From Streptomyces verrucosisporus (GTDB lineage Bacteria; Actinomycetota; Actinomycetes; Streptomycetales; Streptomycetaceae), in the NCBI RefSeq assembly GCF_017114865.1, contig NZ_JADEYH010000007.1, positions 124,001-188,000 of the forward strand: a stretch of 64,000 bases of DNA, given 5' to 3'. The translations under genes and the position numbers were made by a program. The notes under the pieces are model-generated. The model ran no database searches. It worked only from the letters and a program-made list of their open reading frames with translations, and was not told the origin of the DNA. This document shows positions 34,315 through 42,690 of the stretch, in pieces (position 1 is the first letter of the stretch; each line of letters begins with the position of its first letter).

Positions 34315-36141
34315 TTACGGCCGGGTAATCCCGCTGGACAAGAGGGGGCCGCCCGGCTGTCCGGGCAGCTCGGCGGGGCCGGGGGACGCACAGGCCCGTG
34401 CCGGGGCGGCGCCGTCCCGGTCCGTCCGGTCCGGCTCCTTCGCCGGCCTCTCCCCGGAGCCCTCGTCCGGGCCCCTGCCCTGCTCCTGAGCCCGGTCCTG
34501 AGCCCGGTCCCTGTCCTGGGCCTTGTCCAGGCCCCCGTCCTGTCCCGGGGCGCCCATCGCGCGCGGCAGCCGCAGCGCGGCCAGCGCGCCGAGCAGCAGA
34601 AGGCCCGCGCTGACCAGCAGCGCCACGTGCAGTCCGTGGACGAACGACTCCCGCGCCGCCTCGCGCAGTGCCCGGCCGGCCGGCCCGCCGAGCCGTTCGG
34701 CGACCTCGTACGCCGCGCCCAGCGAGTGGACGGCGTCCTCCCCGGCCGCCTCCGGCACACCGGTCGCCCCCCGCACCCCGGGTGCGTAGGCGGCGTTCAT
34801 GACGGTGCCCAGGACCGCGATGCCCATCCCCGCGCCGAGCTGGTAGGCGGTCTCGCCGATCGCCGCGGCGCCGCCCGCCTGGTGGGCCGGGGCCTCGCTG
34901 AGCATCGACTCGTACGCGCCGAACAGCGTCGTCTCCAGTCCGAAGCCCAGCACGACGAAGCCGCAGACGAGCAGGGCGGGCTCGTCCCGCAGGCCGACGC
35001 CGGTCAGCGCCAGCACCGCGGCGGCGGTGAGCAGGAAGCCGGTCAGCACCATGAGGCGCGGCCCCAGCCGGCGCAGCATCCGGGAGCCGGCCAGCCCGGC
35101 GGCGATCGCGGCGAGGCTGAGCGGCAGCAGCCGCAGCCCGGTCTGCAGGGGGGTGAGCCCGAGGACCAGCTGGAGGTACTGGGCCGCGATCAGCGCCAGC
35201 CCCACCAGCGCCAGCACCGTCAGCACGATGCAGGCCACCGCCGTGCCGAAGGCGGGGCGGGCCAGGGTCGCGCAGTCCACCAGAGGGTGGCGGCGGCGCA
35301 GCTGGCGGCGTACGAAGAGGGCGAGCAGGGCCGCGCCCAGCACCAGCGGCACCAGCGTGCCCGGGTGGAGCGCCTCACCTCCGCCCGCCCGCTTCACGCC
35401 CAGGATCAGCGCCCCCAGCCCGGCGGCGGCCACCAGGGCGCCGACCACGTCCCAGGGGCCGTCGCGGTCGCCGGTGGACTCCGGCAGCAGGCGGCGTCCG
35501 AGCGGGATGCACAGCAGCATCAGCGGGATGTTGACCAGGAAGACCGAGCCCCACCAGAAGTGCTCCAGCAGGAGGCCGCCGACCAGCGGTCCCACCGCGG
35601 CGCCGACCGCGGCGACCGCGCTCCACACGCCGATGGCCAGCGCCCGCTCACGGCGGTCCGGGAAGACCTGGCGCAGTATCGACAGGGTCGCGGGCATGAT
35701 CATCGCGCCGCCGATCCCCAGCAGGGCGCGCGCCGCGATCAGCACCTCGGGGGTGTGCGCGTACGCCGCCAGCGCCGAGGCCGCGCCGAAGACGGCGTAG
35801 CCGCACAGCAGCACCCTGCGCCGCCCGACCCGGTCGCCGAGGGTGCCGAAGAGGATCAGCAGGGAGGCGCAGACCAGCGGGTAGGCGTCGACGATCCACA
35901 GCAGCTCGATGGCGCCCGGCCGCAGTGCCTGGGAGACCGCGGGGACGGCGACGTGCAGCACCGTCGCGTCGACGGCCACCAGGAGCAGGCTGGCGCACAG
36001 CACGACCAGCACGGTCCAGCGGCTCGCGCCGCCGCCCGGTTCGGGGGAACCGCCGCCGGGGCCGGCCGTTCCCGTCCGTCGCGGTCTCTGCCGGGGGACG
36101 TCCGCCGCCCTGGTGGCTCCGGCCGTGGTCGTCCCGGACAT
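34315..36141 (-). CDS. MFS transporter, DHA2 family (14-TM drug efflux type)
   Basis: The 608-residue protein has about 14 membrane segments with the DHA2 motifs LVVLCASLLLVAVDATVLHV in helix 1, FGTLGDRVGRRRVLL between helices 2 and 3, and the gxxxGPxxGG motif AVGPLVGGLLLE in helix 5. This predicts proton-driven export of drugs or metabolites. The C-terminal 100 residues are hydrophilic and include a QDRDRAQDRAQEQ repeat, a likely disordered cytoplasmic tail. A GGAGGT site precedes the ATG. No TetR regulator of its own is adjacent, unlike many DHA2 exporters. Confidence 0.93.
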   Translation of the reverse strand: MSGTTTAGATRAADVPRQRPRRTGTAGPGGGSPEPGGGASRWTVLVVLCASLLLVAVDATVLHVAVPAVSQALRPGAIELLWIVDAYPLVCASLLILFGTLGDRVGRRRVLLCGYAVFGAASALAAYAHTPEVLIAARALLGIGGAMIMPATLSILRQVFPDRRERALAIGVWSAVAAVGAAVGPLVGGLLLEHFWWGSVFLVNIPLMLLCIPLGRRLLPESTGDRDGPWDVVGALVAAAGLGALILGVKRAGGGEALHPGTLVPLVLGAALLALFVRRQLRRRHPLVDCATLARPAFGTAVACIVLTVLALVGLALIAAQYLQLVLGLTPLQTGLRLLPLSLAAIAAGLAGSRMLRRLGPRLMVLTGFLLTAAAVLALTGVGLRDEPALLVCGFVVLGFGLETTLFGAYESMLSEAPAHQAGGAAAIGETAYQLGAGMGIAVLGTVMNAAYAPGVRGATGVPEAAGEDAVHSLGAAYEVAERLGGPAGRALREAARESFVHGLHVALLVSAGLLLLGALAALRLPRAMGAPGQDGGLDKAQDRDRAQDRAQEQGRGPDEGSGERPAKEPDRTDRDGAAPARACASPGPAELPGQPGGPLLSSGITRP

Positions 36142-36322
36142 GTACGCACCTCCTGTAGCGCTCGCACCGCCGCCGGGGGGAATGCCGGGACGCCGGGGGA
36201 GCGTCCGGCCCGGTGTGGAGGGTCGAGTAGTGCGTCAGCGTACGCGAGTCCTCCGGACGGTCACGTGGCGCGCCTCACGTTGACGCCGGTCCGAAACTCA
36301 CCTCATCACTTCGCCTCGGCCC

Positions 36323-36328
36323 TATAGC
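36323..36328 (+). promoter_or_regulatory. Probable -10 box for a leaderless transcript
   Basis: TATAGC ends ten bases before the GTG start codon of the mannosyltransferase gene, which has no ribosome-binding site. This spacing places the transcription start at or next to the start codon. Confidence 0.5.
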
Positions 36329-36338
36329 CTCCTCGTTC

Positions 36339-37595
36339 GTGCCCGCAAGCGATCTGCTGCCCTCCTCTCCCCCGCCGAGAGGGTCCGAGAACCCGCCGCA
36401 CGGCCCGCCGGCGGCCGTCATCGGCCGCCAGCCCGGCCCCTGCCGTGCGGTTCCGGCACCGCCCGTGCGGAACGCGCCACCCGTGCGGAACGCCGGCCGG
36501 GCCCTGCGGTACGCGGCGCCCGCGCTGCTGGTCTACGCCGGGGTGCGGGCGCTGGGCCTGCTGGTGCTGGCCGGGTGGGCGGCGGCGGAGGGCGAGAGCG
36601 CGCACACACTGCTGTCCGCGCGCTGGGACTCCTTGTGGTACGCCCGGATAGCCGAGGACGGCTACGGCTACACCGCCCGCCTGCCGGACGGCGGTACCCA
36701 TCCCGACCTGGCCTTCTTCCCGCTGCTGCCCGCCCTGGAGCGGGCCCTGTCCGCTCTGTCGGCGCTGAGCGTGCCCGACGCCGGTCTGGCCGTCAGCGCC
36801 GTCTCCTCGCTGTCCGCCGCCGCCGCGCTGTTCGCGATCGGCGACCGCCTCCACGGCGGACGCGCCGGCGTCACGCTCGTCGTGCTGTGGGCCGCGCTGC
36901 CCGTCGGGATCGTGCAGTCGATGGCCTACAGCGAGTCGCTGTTCACGGCCCTGGCCGCCTGGGCGGTGTACGCCGTACTGACCGGCCGGTGGGTGTGGGC
37001 GGGCACGCTGGCGGCCTTCGCCGGGCTGACCCGCCCGGTGGGGGCCGCGGTGGTCGCGGCGGTGTGGCTGGCCGCCGCCGAGCGGTTCCACCGCGAGCGG
37101 CGGTGGGAGCCGCGTATGGCGGCCGGGGTGCTCATCGCCCCGCTGGGCTGGTCCGGTTACGTGGGCTGGGTGGGGCTGCGGACCGGCAGCCCGGTCGGCT
37201 ACCTCGACGTGCAGGGGCAGTGGGGCAACGGCTTCGACGGCGGGCTGGCCTTCGCCGCGTTCATCGGGGAGCACCTCACCGGATCGGTGATCGGCGGTGT
37301 GGGGCTGCTCGCCGGGGTGGCCCTGGTGGTGTGGCTGTACGTGCTGTGCGTGCGGCAGGGGCAGCCGCCGCCGCTGCTGGCGTACGCGGGGACCGTCGTG
37401 GTGCTCGCGCTGTGCGCCAAGGGGTACTTCGGCTCCAAGCCGCGGCTGCTGCTGCCGGCCTTCCCGCTGTTACTGCCCGTCGCGGCCGCCCTGGCGCGGT
37501 GGCGTACGGCCGCCTCGGCGGCGGTCCTGACCCTGGCGGCGTTCGGCGCCGCGGTGTACGGGGCGGTGTGGCTGCACGGCTCCGGCCCGCCCTGA
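36339..37595 (+). CDS. PIG-V-like membrane mannosyltransferase
   Basis: The 418-residue protein has an unstructured Pro-rich N-terminus of about 50 residues and then about nine membrane segments. Near the first luminal loop it carries WDSLWYARIAEDGYGY, the acidic-residue motif of GT-C type mannosyltransferases of the PIG-V/PIG-M group, which use lipid-linked mannose. AGLTRPVGAAVV and SKPRLLLPAFPLLLP are further conserved blocks. Codon 378 (37470-37472) is TTA, so full translation needs the bldA tRNA. There is no ribosome-binding site. The role would be in glycolipid or glycoprotein mannosylation at the membrane. Confidence 0.82.
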   Translation: MPASDLLPSSPPPRGSENPPHGPPAAVIGRQPGPCRAVPAPPVRNAPPVRNAGRALRYAAPALLVYAGVRALGLLVLAGWAAAEGESAHTLLSARWDSLWYARIAEDGYGYTARLPDGGTHPDLAFFPLLPALERALSALSALSVPDAGLAVSAVSSLSAAAALFAIGDRLHGGRAGVTLVVLWAALPVGIVQSMAYSESLFTALAAWAVYAVLTGRWVWAGTLAAFAGLTRPVGAAVVAAVWLAAAERFHRERRWEPRMAAGVLIAPLGWSGYVGWVGLRTGSPVGYLDVQGQWGNGFDGGLAFAAFIGEHLTGSVIGGVGLLAGVALVVWLYVLCVRQGQPPPLLAYAGTVVVLALCAKGYFGSKPRLLLPAFPLLLPVAAALARWRTAASAAVLTLAAFGAAVYGAVWLHGSGPP

Positions 37596-37834
37596 CCCGC
37601 CCCGGCACGGTCCGGCGGCGCACCGGTTAACGGCCGGTGGACCATACCCGTCCTCGGGGAAAAAGAACACACGGCGCAACTTCGATAACAGCTCCGGGGC
37701 GCGCCGGTCGGAAAATCCGCCGACTTCTCCCGGACGTGGGAAAACGGCCTCTCCGCGTACGAATGGAAGCCCGTTGCACATCACATAGGCATTACGAAGC
37801 AGGTGGCCGGTTCGGTGCCGCCGGTCACCGCCTG

Positions 37835-37840
37835 TAATCT
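37835..37840 (+). promoter_or_regulatory. Probable -10 box for a short or leaderless transcript
   Basis: TAATCT stands seven bases before the GTG start of the PAP2 gene. The 250-base gap upstream holds no gene; it has a more A/T-rich patch (37660-37700) and no recognised motif. Confidence 0.45.
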
Positions 37841-37847
37841 CGTTGGA

Positions 37848-38915
37848 GTGCGTACCGACCGGATCTTCGCCCGCCTGGAACAGGAGCCAGCGCGGCCGCT
37901 CACCCCTCCACCGGGGATGAGCGGCACCCGCAGGGCGCTCTTCCTCACCACGCTGGGCCTCTACGCGGCCATCGTGGCGGCGGTGCTGACCACCTCCCGG
38001 CTGGTCCGGCTGGACTGGCAGGTCATGCTCTTCCGCCCTTACAAGCAGTGGCCGGAACTCCACGCCTTCCTCGACTACTTCGTGGTCCTGGGCCAGCGCG
38101 GCCCCACCGCGGTGCTGGTCGCCGCCTGGCTCGGCTGGCGCTCCTGGCGGCAGCGGACGCTGCGCCCGCTGCTGGCCCTGGGCACCTCCCTGCTGTTGCT
38201 GAACGTGACGGTGGGGGCGGCGAAACTCGGCATGGGGCGCGAGGGTCCGCACTACGCGAACCGCATAGGCGCCAACGAGATGTTCCTGACGGGGGACATA
38301 TTCCCCTCCGGCCACACGGCGAACGCGGTGGTCACCTGGGGAATCCTGGCCTATCTGGCCACCACGCCGCGGGCCCGGCGCCGGCTGTCGGTCGTCGCGG
38401 CGGTCTTCGCACTCGGCGTCGGCACCACCACCGTCTACATCGGCACCCACTGGGTCAGCGACGTGCTCCTGGGCTGGGCCTCGGGGTTGCTCATCCTGCT
38501 GGCGCTGCCCTGGTTCGAGCCCCTCATCGCCCGCGCGGAGGCGTATCTGCTGGGCCACTGGTACCGCTTCCGGGAAGGTGTCGCGCCCCTGTCGGCGCGT
38601 CTGCGCCCCGCCGGGGCCCGCGTCCCGGCGATCACCGTCCGGCCCGGCGCGGGCGGGGTGTATCCGGCCTCCAGGCCGGCACCGGTCCTGTCCGAAACGG
38701 TGCCGGCGGACGCGGCGCTGTGCGAAGCGGCGCTGTCCGCCGAACCGCCCGCCGACCTGCCGCCCCGGGCCGGGGAGCCGCGCACCCACCACCCCGTTCA
38801 CGCGCGGCAGCACGCGGCCCGCTCGGAGCGCTCCCCCGTCACCCCCGCCGGCAGCCGCCGGCCTTACGGCGAGCGCACGGTGTCGCGGACCGCGCCGATG
38901 GGACCACGCAAGTGA
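37848..38915 (+). CDS. PAP2-family membrane phosphatase
   Basis: The 355-residue protein has about six membrane segments and the three phosphatase blocks: KLGMGREGPHY (a variant of KxxxxxxRP), FPSGHTANA and YIGTHWVSDVLLGW, with the nucleophile His in the last block and the PSGH His. Members dephosphorylate lipid phosphates such as phosphatidate or undecaprenyl pyrophosphate. The last 110 residues are a Pro/Ala/Arg-rich cytoplasmic tail. The GTG at 37848 is preferred because it follows the -10 box directly and the first helix then begins at a normal distance. Confidence 0.88.
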   Translation: MRTDRIFARLEQEPARPLTPPPGMSGTRRALFLTTLGLYAAIVAAVLTTSRLVRLDWQVMLFRPYKQWPELHAFLDYFVVLGQRGPTAVLVAAWLGWRSWRQRTLRPLLALGTSLLLLNVTVGAAKLGMGREGPHYANRIGANEMFLTGDIFPSGHTANAVVTWGILAYLATTPRARRRLSVVAAVFALGVGTTTVYIGTHWVSDVLLGWASGLLILLALPWFEPLIARAEAYLLGHWYRFREGVAPLSARLRPAGARVPAITVRPGAGGVYPASRPAPVLSETVPADAALCEAALSAEPPADLPPRAGEPRTHHPVHARQHAARSERSPVTPAGSRRPYGERTVSRTAPMGPRK

Positions 38916-38987
38916 CGGCGCCGTAGCGCCGGTCCGGCTCCTCGGGGCGGGACGGTACGCACCCTTCTCCCTCCCCGCGGAACCCGG

Positions 38988-39041
38988 CGCACGCGATGGC
39001 CCCGTCCCCCTCGGCCGAGGGGGACGGGGCCATCGCGTGCG
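38988..39041. terminator. Very strong bidirectional terminator
   Basis: A perfect 25-bp stem starting CGCACGCGATGGCCCC with a GGCC loop lies between the convergent PAP2 and I78 genes; the right arm reaches the I78 stop codon. Confidence 0.93.
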
Positions 39042-39257
39042 TCAGCCCTTCCAGCAGCGGACCACCGAGCCGTCCTCCACCGTGAAGTTCAGCCGTCCCG
39101 ACAGGTACTCCATGGTGATGACCGCGTCCGGCGGAAGGGACCGCACGGTGGTCCAGCCGCGTTCGCGGGCCCGCCGCTCGGCGGTGGCCACGTCGAGTCC
39201 GACGTAGGTGTCGGGGTCGTCGTCCGGTGTCTGCGGATTCACGGGTGCCGGTGCCAT
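39042..39257 (-). CDS. Peptidase inhibitor I78 family protein
   Basis: The 71-residue protein has the I78 pattern: YVGLDVATAERRARERGW, TVRSLPPDAVITMEYLSGRLNFTVEDG and a C-terminal VVRCWKG. Family members are small elastase or metalloprotease inhibitors, many of them secreted, but no signal peptide is visible here, so this one is probably cytoplasmic. The ATG at 39257 gives family length; an ATG 17 codons upstream is possible but adds an unrelated Pro-rich stretch. No clear ribosome site is seen. Two secreted proteases are only 8 kb away, without direct linkage. Confidence 0.82.
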   Translation of the reverse strand: MAPAPVNPQTPDDDPDTYVGLDVATAERRARERGWTTVRSLPPDAVITMEYLSGRLNFTVEDGSVVRCWKG

Positions 39258-39518
39258 GGCAGCACCGTACGTCGTCGGCGGTAGGGCCGGAAGTTCCGGC
39301 CGGATCATGGCGGCGTCACATCTGTGTCACAACTCCCCGTGACGCGGGCGCCGTCCGGCCGTGCCGTTCGCACGGCCCGCGCACACCGCTCCCGATTCCG
39401 CCCGCCCCGTTCTCCGGGCGCCTTGTGAGGGGCTTTCCGCGGGAATCCCGCGGCCCACCCCGCGGAAGACCGGAAGAGGAATTCAAAAAGCCTCTCAATT
39501 CCCCTGGAAAACAGGCAT

Positions 39519-39543
39519 GTTTACGGAAATCCTCTCGCGGTAT
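39519..39543 (+). promoter_or_regulatory. Stress sigma-factor-type promoter of the gvp operon
   Basis: GTTT at 39519-39522, a 16-base spacer and GGTAT at 39539-39543 match the Streptomyces sigma-B consensus (GTTT then GGGTAT) well. The predicted start of transcription is about 39550, just before the GAGAGGAG ribosome site of gvpO. The inverted pair CCTCTCAA (39491) and TTGAGAGG (39550) brackets the promoter. Confidence 0.5.
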
Positions 39544-39563
39544 CCGGGGTTGAGAGGAGCCCC

Positions 39564-39887
39564 ATGACAGAGAAGAAGACAAGCGACGACAGCAAGCGGA
39601 CGGCGAAGGACGAAGGCCGCCCCATACCGCTCGGCGAGGCGATGCGCACGGCCCGGGCGGAGTTCACCGACCTCACCGGCCTGCACGCCGAGAGCGTCTC
39701 CCGATTCGAACGGACCGGGGACGGCTGGGCCCTGGAGGTGGAGGTCATGGAACTCGAGCGGGTTCCGGACACGATGAGCCTGATGGCCTCGTACGAGGTG
39801 ACCCTCGACGAGGCCGGCCACCTCACCGGTTACCGCCGCGTCCGCCGTTATGAGCGCGGCCGGGCCGATTCGTCCCGCCGCGGCTGA
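39564..39887 (+). CDS. gvpO: Gas vesicle protein GvpO
   Basis: The 107-residue protein has a charged Lys-rich leader and then the GvpO domain: [26 protein letters not shown] followed by [25 protein letters not shown] and [19 protein letters not shown]. GvpO occurs with gas vesicle operons and is a short accessory or regulatory protein. It heads the operon, with GAGAGGAG upstream and a putative stress promoter. gvpA follows after 34 bases. Confidence 0.92.
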   Translation: MTEKKTSDDSKRTAKDEGRPIPLGEAMRTARAEFTDLTGLHAESVSRFERTGDGWALEVEVMELERVPDTMSLMASYEVTLDEAGHLTGYRRVRRYERGRADSSRRG

Positions 39888-39921
39888 GAGCTGCGACACC
39901 CGAGAGGAGTGGCTCCGTACT

Positions 39922-40347
39922 ATGACTACGGCAGTTCCCGCACAGCGTTCCACCGGAGGTGGGGGCGGCAGCAGCGGCCTCTACGACGTTCTGGAACTCA
40001 TCCTGGACCGCGGACTGGTGATCGACGCGTTCGTCCGCGTCTCGCTGGTCGGCATCGAGATCCTGAAGATCGACGTACGCGTCGTGGTCGCCAGCGTCGA
40101 CACGTATCTGCGTTTCGCCGAGGCGTGCAACCGCCTCGACCTGGAATCCGGGCCCAGGAAGTCGCCCGGTCTGCCCGAGGTGCTGGAGAACGCCACCGAG
40201 AGCGGCGCCAGCAGCAAGACCAAGGGCGCCCTGGCCGGGGCCGCCGAGAGCATATCCGACGCCTTCCGCCAGGGCGGTTCCGACGAGGAGGAGTCGGCAC
40301 CCCGCAGGCGCCGGGCCTCCGCCCGCCGCAAGGAGGAGACCGAGTGA
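39922..40347 (+). CDS. gvpA: Gas vesicle structural protein GvpA/GvpJ
   Basis: The 141-residue protein has the gas vesicle core: [49 protein letters not shown], the amphipathic strand-turn-strand that forms the ribs of the wall. A Lys/Ser/Arg-rich tail of about 65 residues follows, ending [10 protein letters not shown], which is longer than haloarchaeal or cyanobacterial GvpA and is usual in actinomycetes. The ATG at 39922 has GAGAGGAGTGG before it. Its stop overlaps the gvpF start (GTGA). Confidence 0.92.
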   Translation: MTTAVPAQRSTGGGGGSSGLYDVLELILDRGLVIDAFVRVSLVGIEILKIDVRVVVASVDTYLRFAEACNRLDLESGPRKSPGLPEVLENATESGASSKTKGALAGAAESISDAFRQGGSDEEESAPRRRRASARRKEETE

Positions 40348-41111
40348 GCGTCTACGTCTACGGAATCGCGCACTCGGGCCACCCGGCGCTGCCCGAGAAG
40401 GCTCCCGGCGTAGGCCAGCCGCCGCGCGAGGTCCGGATCGTCCGTGAGGGAGACCTCGCCGCGATCGTCAGCGACTGCCCGGACGACCTGCGGCCCAAGC
40501 GCCGCGATCTCCTGGCGCACCAGCAGGTGCTGACCGAGGTCGGCGCCAGGGGACCGGTCCTGCCGCTGCGTTTCGGCAGCCTCTCCGACGACGAGGAGGC
40601 CGTGCGCGGGGTGCTCGCGGACCACGCCGCCCACTACATCCGGCAGTTGGAGGAGCTGGACGGCCGCTCCGAGTACAACGTCAAGGCCGTGCACCGCGAG
40701 GACGAGGTACTGCGCCTGGTGCTCTCGCAGGACACCGAGGCGCGGAGCCTGGCGGAGCGCAACCGCGCCGCCGGCGGCGGCTCCCAGGAGGACAAGCTGC
40801 GCCTGGGCGAGCTCGTGGCCAACGCCGTACGCGAGCGCGAGGCGGAGGACGGCCGACTGATCGAGGAGACGCTCGCGCCCCTGGCACAGCGGTACGTGCC
40901 GGGCCCGGAGGGCTCAGGCTGGCTGGCGAACCTCTCCTTCCTCCTCGGCCGCGACAGGTCCGGGGAGTTCACCGCCGCCGTCGAGGAGCTGGGACGCTCC
41001 AACCCCCACCTGGACATCCGCGCCACGGGCCCGCTTCCGCCGTACAGCTTCGTGGGCCGGCCCGACGAGGCCGGGCGGACCGCCCAGGCCGCGGGCTCGC
41101 CCGCCGGGTGA
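40344..41111 (+). CDS. gvpF: Gas vesicle protein GvpF/GvpL
   Basis: The 255-residue protein starts [16 protein letters not shown] and contains [22 protein letters not shown] and [20 protein letters not shown], the two blocks of the GvpL/GvpF family. These are minor proteins needed to form the vesicle and may bind GvpA monomers. Its start overlaps the gvpA stop by four bases. Only one GvpL/F gene is visible in the window, whereas complete actinomycete clusters usually have a second. Confidence 0.9.
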   Translation: MSVYVYGIAHSGHPALPEKAPGVGQPPREVRIVREGDLAAIVSDCPDDLRPKRRDLLAHQQVLTEVGARGPVLPLRFGSLSDDEEAVRGVLADHAAHYIRQLEELDGRSEYNVKAVHREDEVLRLVLSQDTEARSLAERNRAAGGGSQEDKLRLGELVANAVREREAEDGRLIEETLAPLAQRYVPGPEGSGWLANLSFLLGRDRSGEFTAAVEELGRSNPHLDIRATGPLPPYSFVGRPDEAGRTAQAAGSPAG

Positions 41112-41117
41112 GCCGGC

Positions 41118-41375
41118 ATGGGGCTGATCGGCGGGCTCCTGAAGCTGCCCGCGGCACCGTTCCACGGCGCCGGCTGGGTGCTGCGGCAGGTGGTCGCCGA
41201 GGCGGAGCGGCAGTACTACGACCCGTCGGCGATCCAGCGTGAACTCCACGAATTGTCCAGGCAGTTGGACGAAGGCCTGATCGGCGAGGAGGAGTTCGAC
41301 CGCCGGGAGGACGAACTACTCGACCGGCTGGAGGCCGTGCAGGAGCACGGACGGCGCAACCAAGGAGACTACTGA
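41118..41375 (+). CDS. gvpG: Gas vesicle protein GvpG
   Basis: The 85-residue protein begins MGLIGGLLKLPAAPFHGAGW, with a hydrophobic start, and continues with an acidic coiled-coil-like helix LDEGLIGEEEFDRREDELLDRLE, exactly the GvpG layout. It begins six bases after the gvpF stop and is followed immediately by the next gene. GvpG helps in vesicle assembly, probably by contacting GvpF or GvpA. Confidence 0.9.
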   Translation: MGLIGGLLKLPAAPFHGAGWVLRQVVAEAERQYYDPSAIQRELHELSRQLDEGLIGEEEFDRREDELLDRLEAVQEHGRRNQGDY

Positions 41376-41376
41376 C

Positions 41377-42051
41377 ATGACGAACCGGTCGGCACTGGCG
41401 CTGGCCTTCGCCACGGGCTACGTGGCGGGGCGCAGCAGGAACAAACTGCCCCTCGGCACGGGCGGGGCGCTGCTGGCCAGGCGGCTCGGGATGGACCCCG
41501 GACGCCTCGGCGAGCAGTTCAGGGAGAGGACCCCGCAGCTCGCGGAGGCCACCGGCCGGCTGCGGAACAACGTCAGGCAGGCCGGCAGGACCGCCACCGG
41601 CGTGCTGCCGACCGAACGCCTGGAAGCGCTGACCGGCGGCGTACGGGGGCAGCTCGGCAGGGCGCCGTGGAAGAGCGGCGGCAAGGACACCTCGGATGCC
41701 GAGGACGCCCAGGACGGCTCCGGCAGCACCGGCGGCTCTGGCGCTTCGGCGAGGAAGCCGGAGGGGAAGTCCGGAAAGGACGCGAACGGCTCGCGGAGCA
41801 ACGGCGGTTCGCGCAAGGAGTCCGCAGGCTCCGGTAAGTCGGCGGAGAGCGGGCAGGGCGCCTCCCGGCGTGCCCCGGCGAAGAAGACCGCGTCGCGGAC
41901 CGCCAAGAAGACGGCCTCCGCCTCCCGCAAGCCGGCCGGCGCCGCCGGGAAGTCCACGGGTTCGGCGGGCAAGCAGACCGGCAAGTCGGCCGGGAGTGCC
42001 CGGAAGACCACCGGTACGGCCAAGCGCACGGGAGGCTCCGAGCGTGGCTGA
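41377..42051 (+). CDS. gvpY: Gas vesicle cluster protein, GvpY-like
   Basis: The 224-residue protein has a folded N-terminal part of about 75 residues (LALAFATGYVAGRSRNKLPLG and REAERT-type helices with LLARRLGM). A very long Ser/Gly/Lys/Ala repeat region follows, with KKTASRTAKK, KPAGAAGKSTGSAGKQTG and similar histone-like strings. It stands at the gvpY position of Streptomyces clusters, between gvpG and gvpZ, and has a comparable basic tail. It starts one base after gvpG. Its role in vesicle formation is not known. Confidence 0.7.
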   Translation: MTNRSALALAFATGYVAGRSRNKLPLGTGGALLARRLGMDPGRLGEQFRERTPQLAEATGRLRNNVRQAGRTATGVLPTERLEALTGGVRGQLGRAPWKSGGKDTSDAEDAQDGSGSTGGSGASARKPEGKSGKDANGSRSNGGSRKESAGSGKSAESGQGASRRAPAKKTASRTAKKTASASRKPAGAAGKSTGSAGKQTGKSAGSARKTTGTAKRTGGSERG

Positions 42052-42688
42052 CGCTGTCGGCGACCGCCGGCGGACCGCCGTCGCCGCCGTCGTTCCGGCC
42101 GCCGGACGCCTCCAGGAGGCGTCCGGCGGCCGGGTCGCGGTGCGGGCCCGGCACCTGCTGCTCGCCGCCGTCCGCGGGCCGGGCGGGGAGGGGGAACGGG
42201 CCGGCGCCGCGTCCCGGCCGCTGACCGTCGGCGAGTGCGTCGAGGTCGGGGTACCGGTCCGCGAGGCGTACGACCGGTGGCTGGAGTTCCTGGAGAGCGG
42301 CCCAGGCGGGGAGGCCCCGCGCGGCGCGCGGATCCTGTGGCCCGGGCGCGGCCGGGCGGTGCGCGTCACCGAGCGGATCCCGGGCGACCTCGTCGTATGG
42401 GAGGCCCGCGACTCCAGGGCGGCGGTCAGGGGCGTGGCCACCTTCCACCAGACGGCCGGGAACCTGACCCGGGTGCTGGTCGTCCTGGAGTACCGCCCGC
42501 GGAACCTGCTGGAGAGGGCGGCGCGCCTCTGGCACGCCCAGGCCCGGCGCGTACGGCTGGATCTCGCGGATTATCAGCGCTCGGTGAGCCTGGGCATCGA
42601 GATCGACGGCGGCGGCGCGGCCGCCGTCGGTGAGGGCGGGCCCGGAGATCCGGCGGGCGGGACGGACGGGGCGGACCAGGCCCGGTGA
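42044..42688 (+). CDS. gvpZ: SRPBCC-like protein at the gvpZ position
   Basis: The 214-residue protein has the SRPBCC (START-like) pattern in its middle: VGVPVREAYDRWLEFLESG, RVTERIPGDLVVWEARDSRA and VRGVATFHQTAGNLTRVLVVLEY, with a final long helix. Such folds hold hydrophobic ligands. It follows gvpY with an 8-base overlap of start and stop, so it is translated with it, as in Streptomyces gvpZ. It is the last gene before a gene on the opposite strand. gvpJ, gvpL, gvpS and gvpK, which usually follow, are absent. Confidence 0.78.
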   Translation: MADAVGDRRRTAVAAVVPAAGRLQEASGGRVAVRARHLLLAAVRGPGGEGERAGAASRPLTVGECVEVGVPVREAYDRWLEFLESGPGGEAPRGARILWPGRGRAVRVTERIPGDLVVWEARDSRAAVRGVATFHQTAGNLTRVLVVLEYRPRNLLERAARLWHAQARRVRLDLADYQRSVSLGIEIDGGGAAAVGEGGPGDPAGGTDGADQAR

Positions 42689-42690
42689 CC

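Noticed and set aside
34627..36327. A 566-codon plus-strand frame across the MFS gene
   Set aside because: Its product is full of Gln, Gly, Arg and His runs and is the antisense shadow of an MFS transporter with all family motifs.
36306..38813. Long minus-strand open frames opposite the mannosyltransferase and PAP2 genes
   Set aside because: They arise from the GC-rich third positions of the plus-strand genes. Their products are His/Gln/Arg/Gly-rich with no domain or membrane pattern, while the plus-strand products have clear motifs.
39042..39257. Dedicated inhibitor of the nearby secreted proteases
   Set aside because: The I78-like protein has no signal peptide, is 8 kb away and has its own strong terminator, so a functional link is not supported by the sequence.
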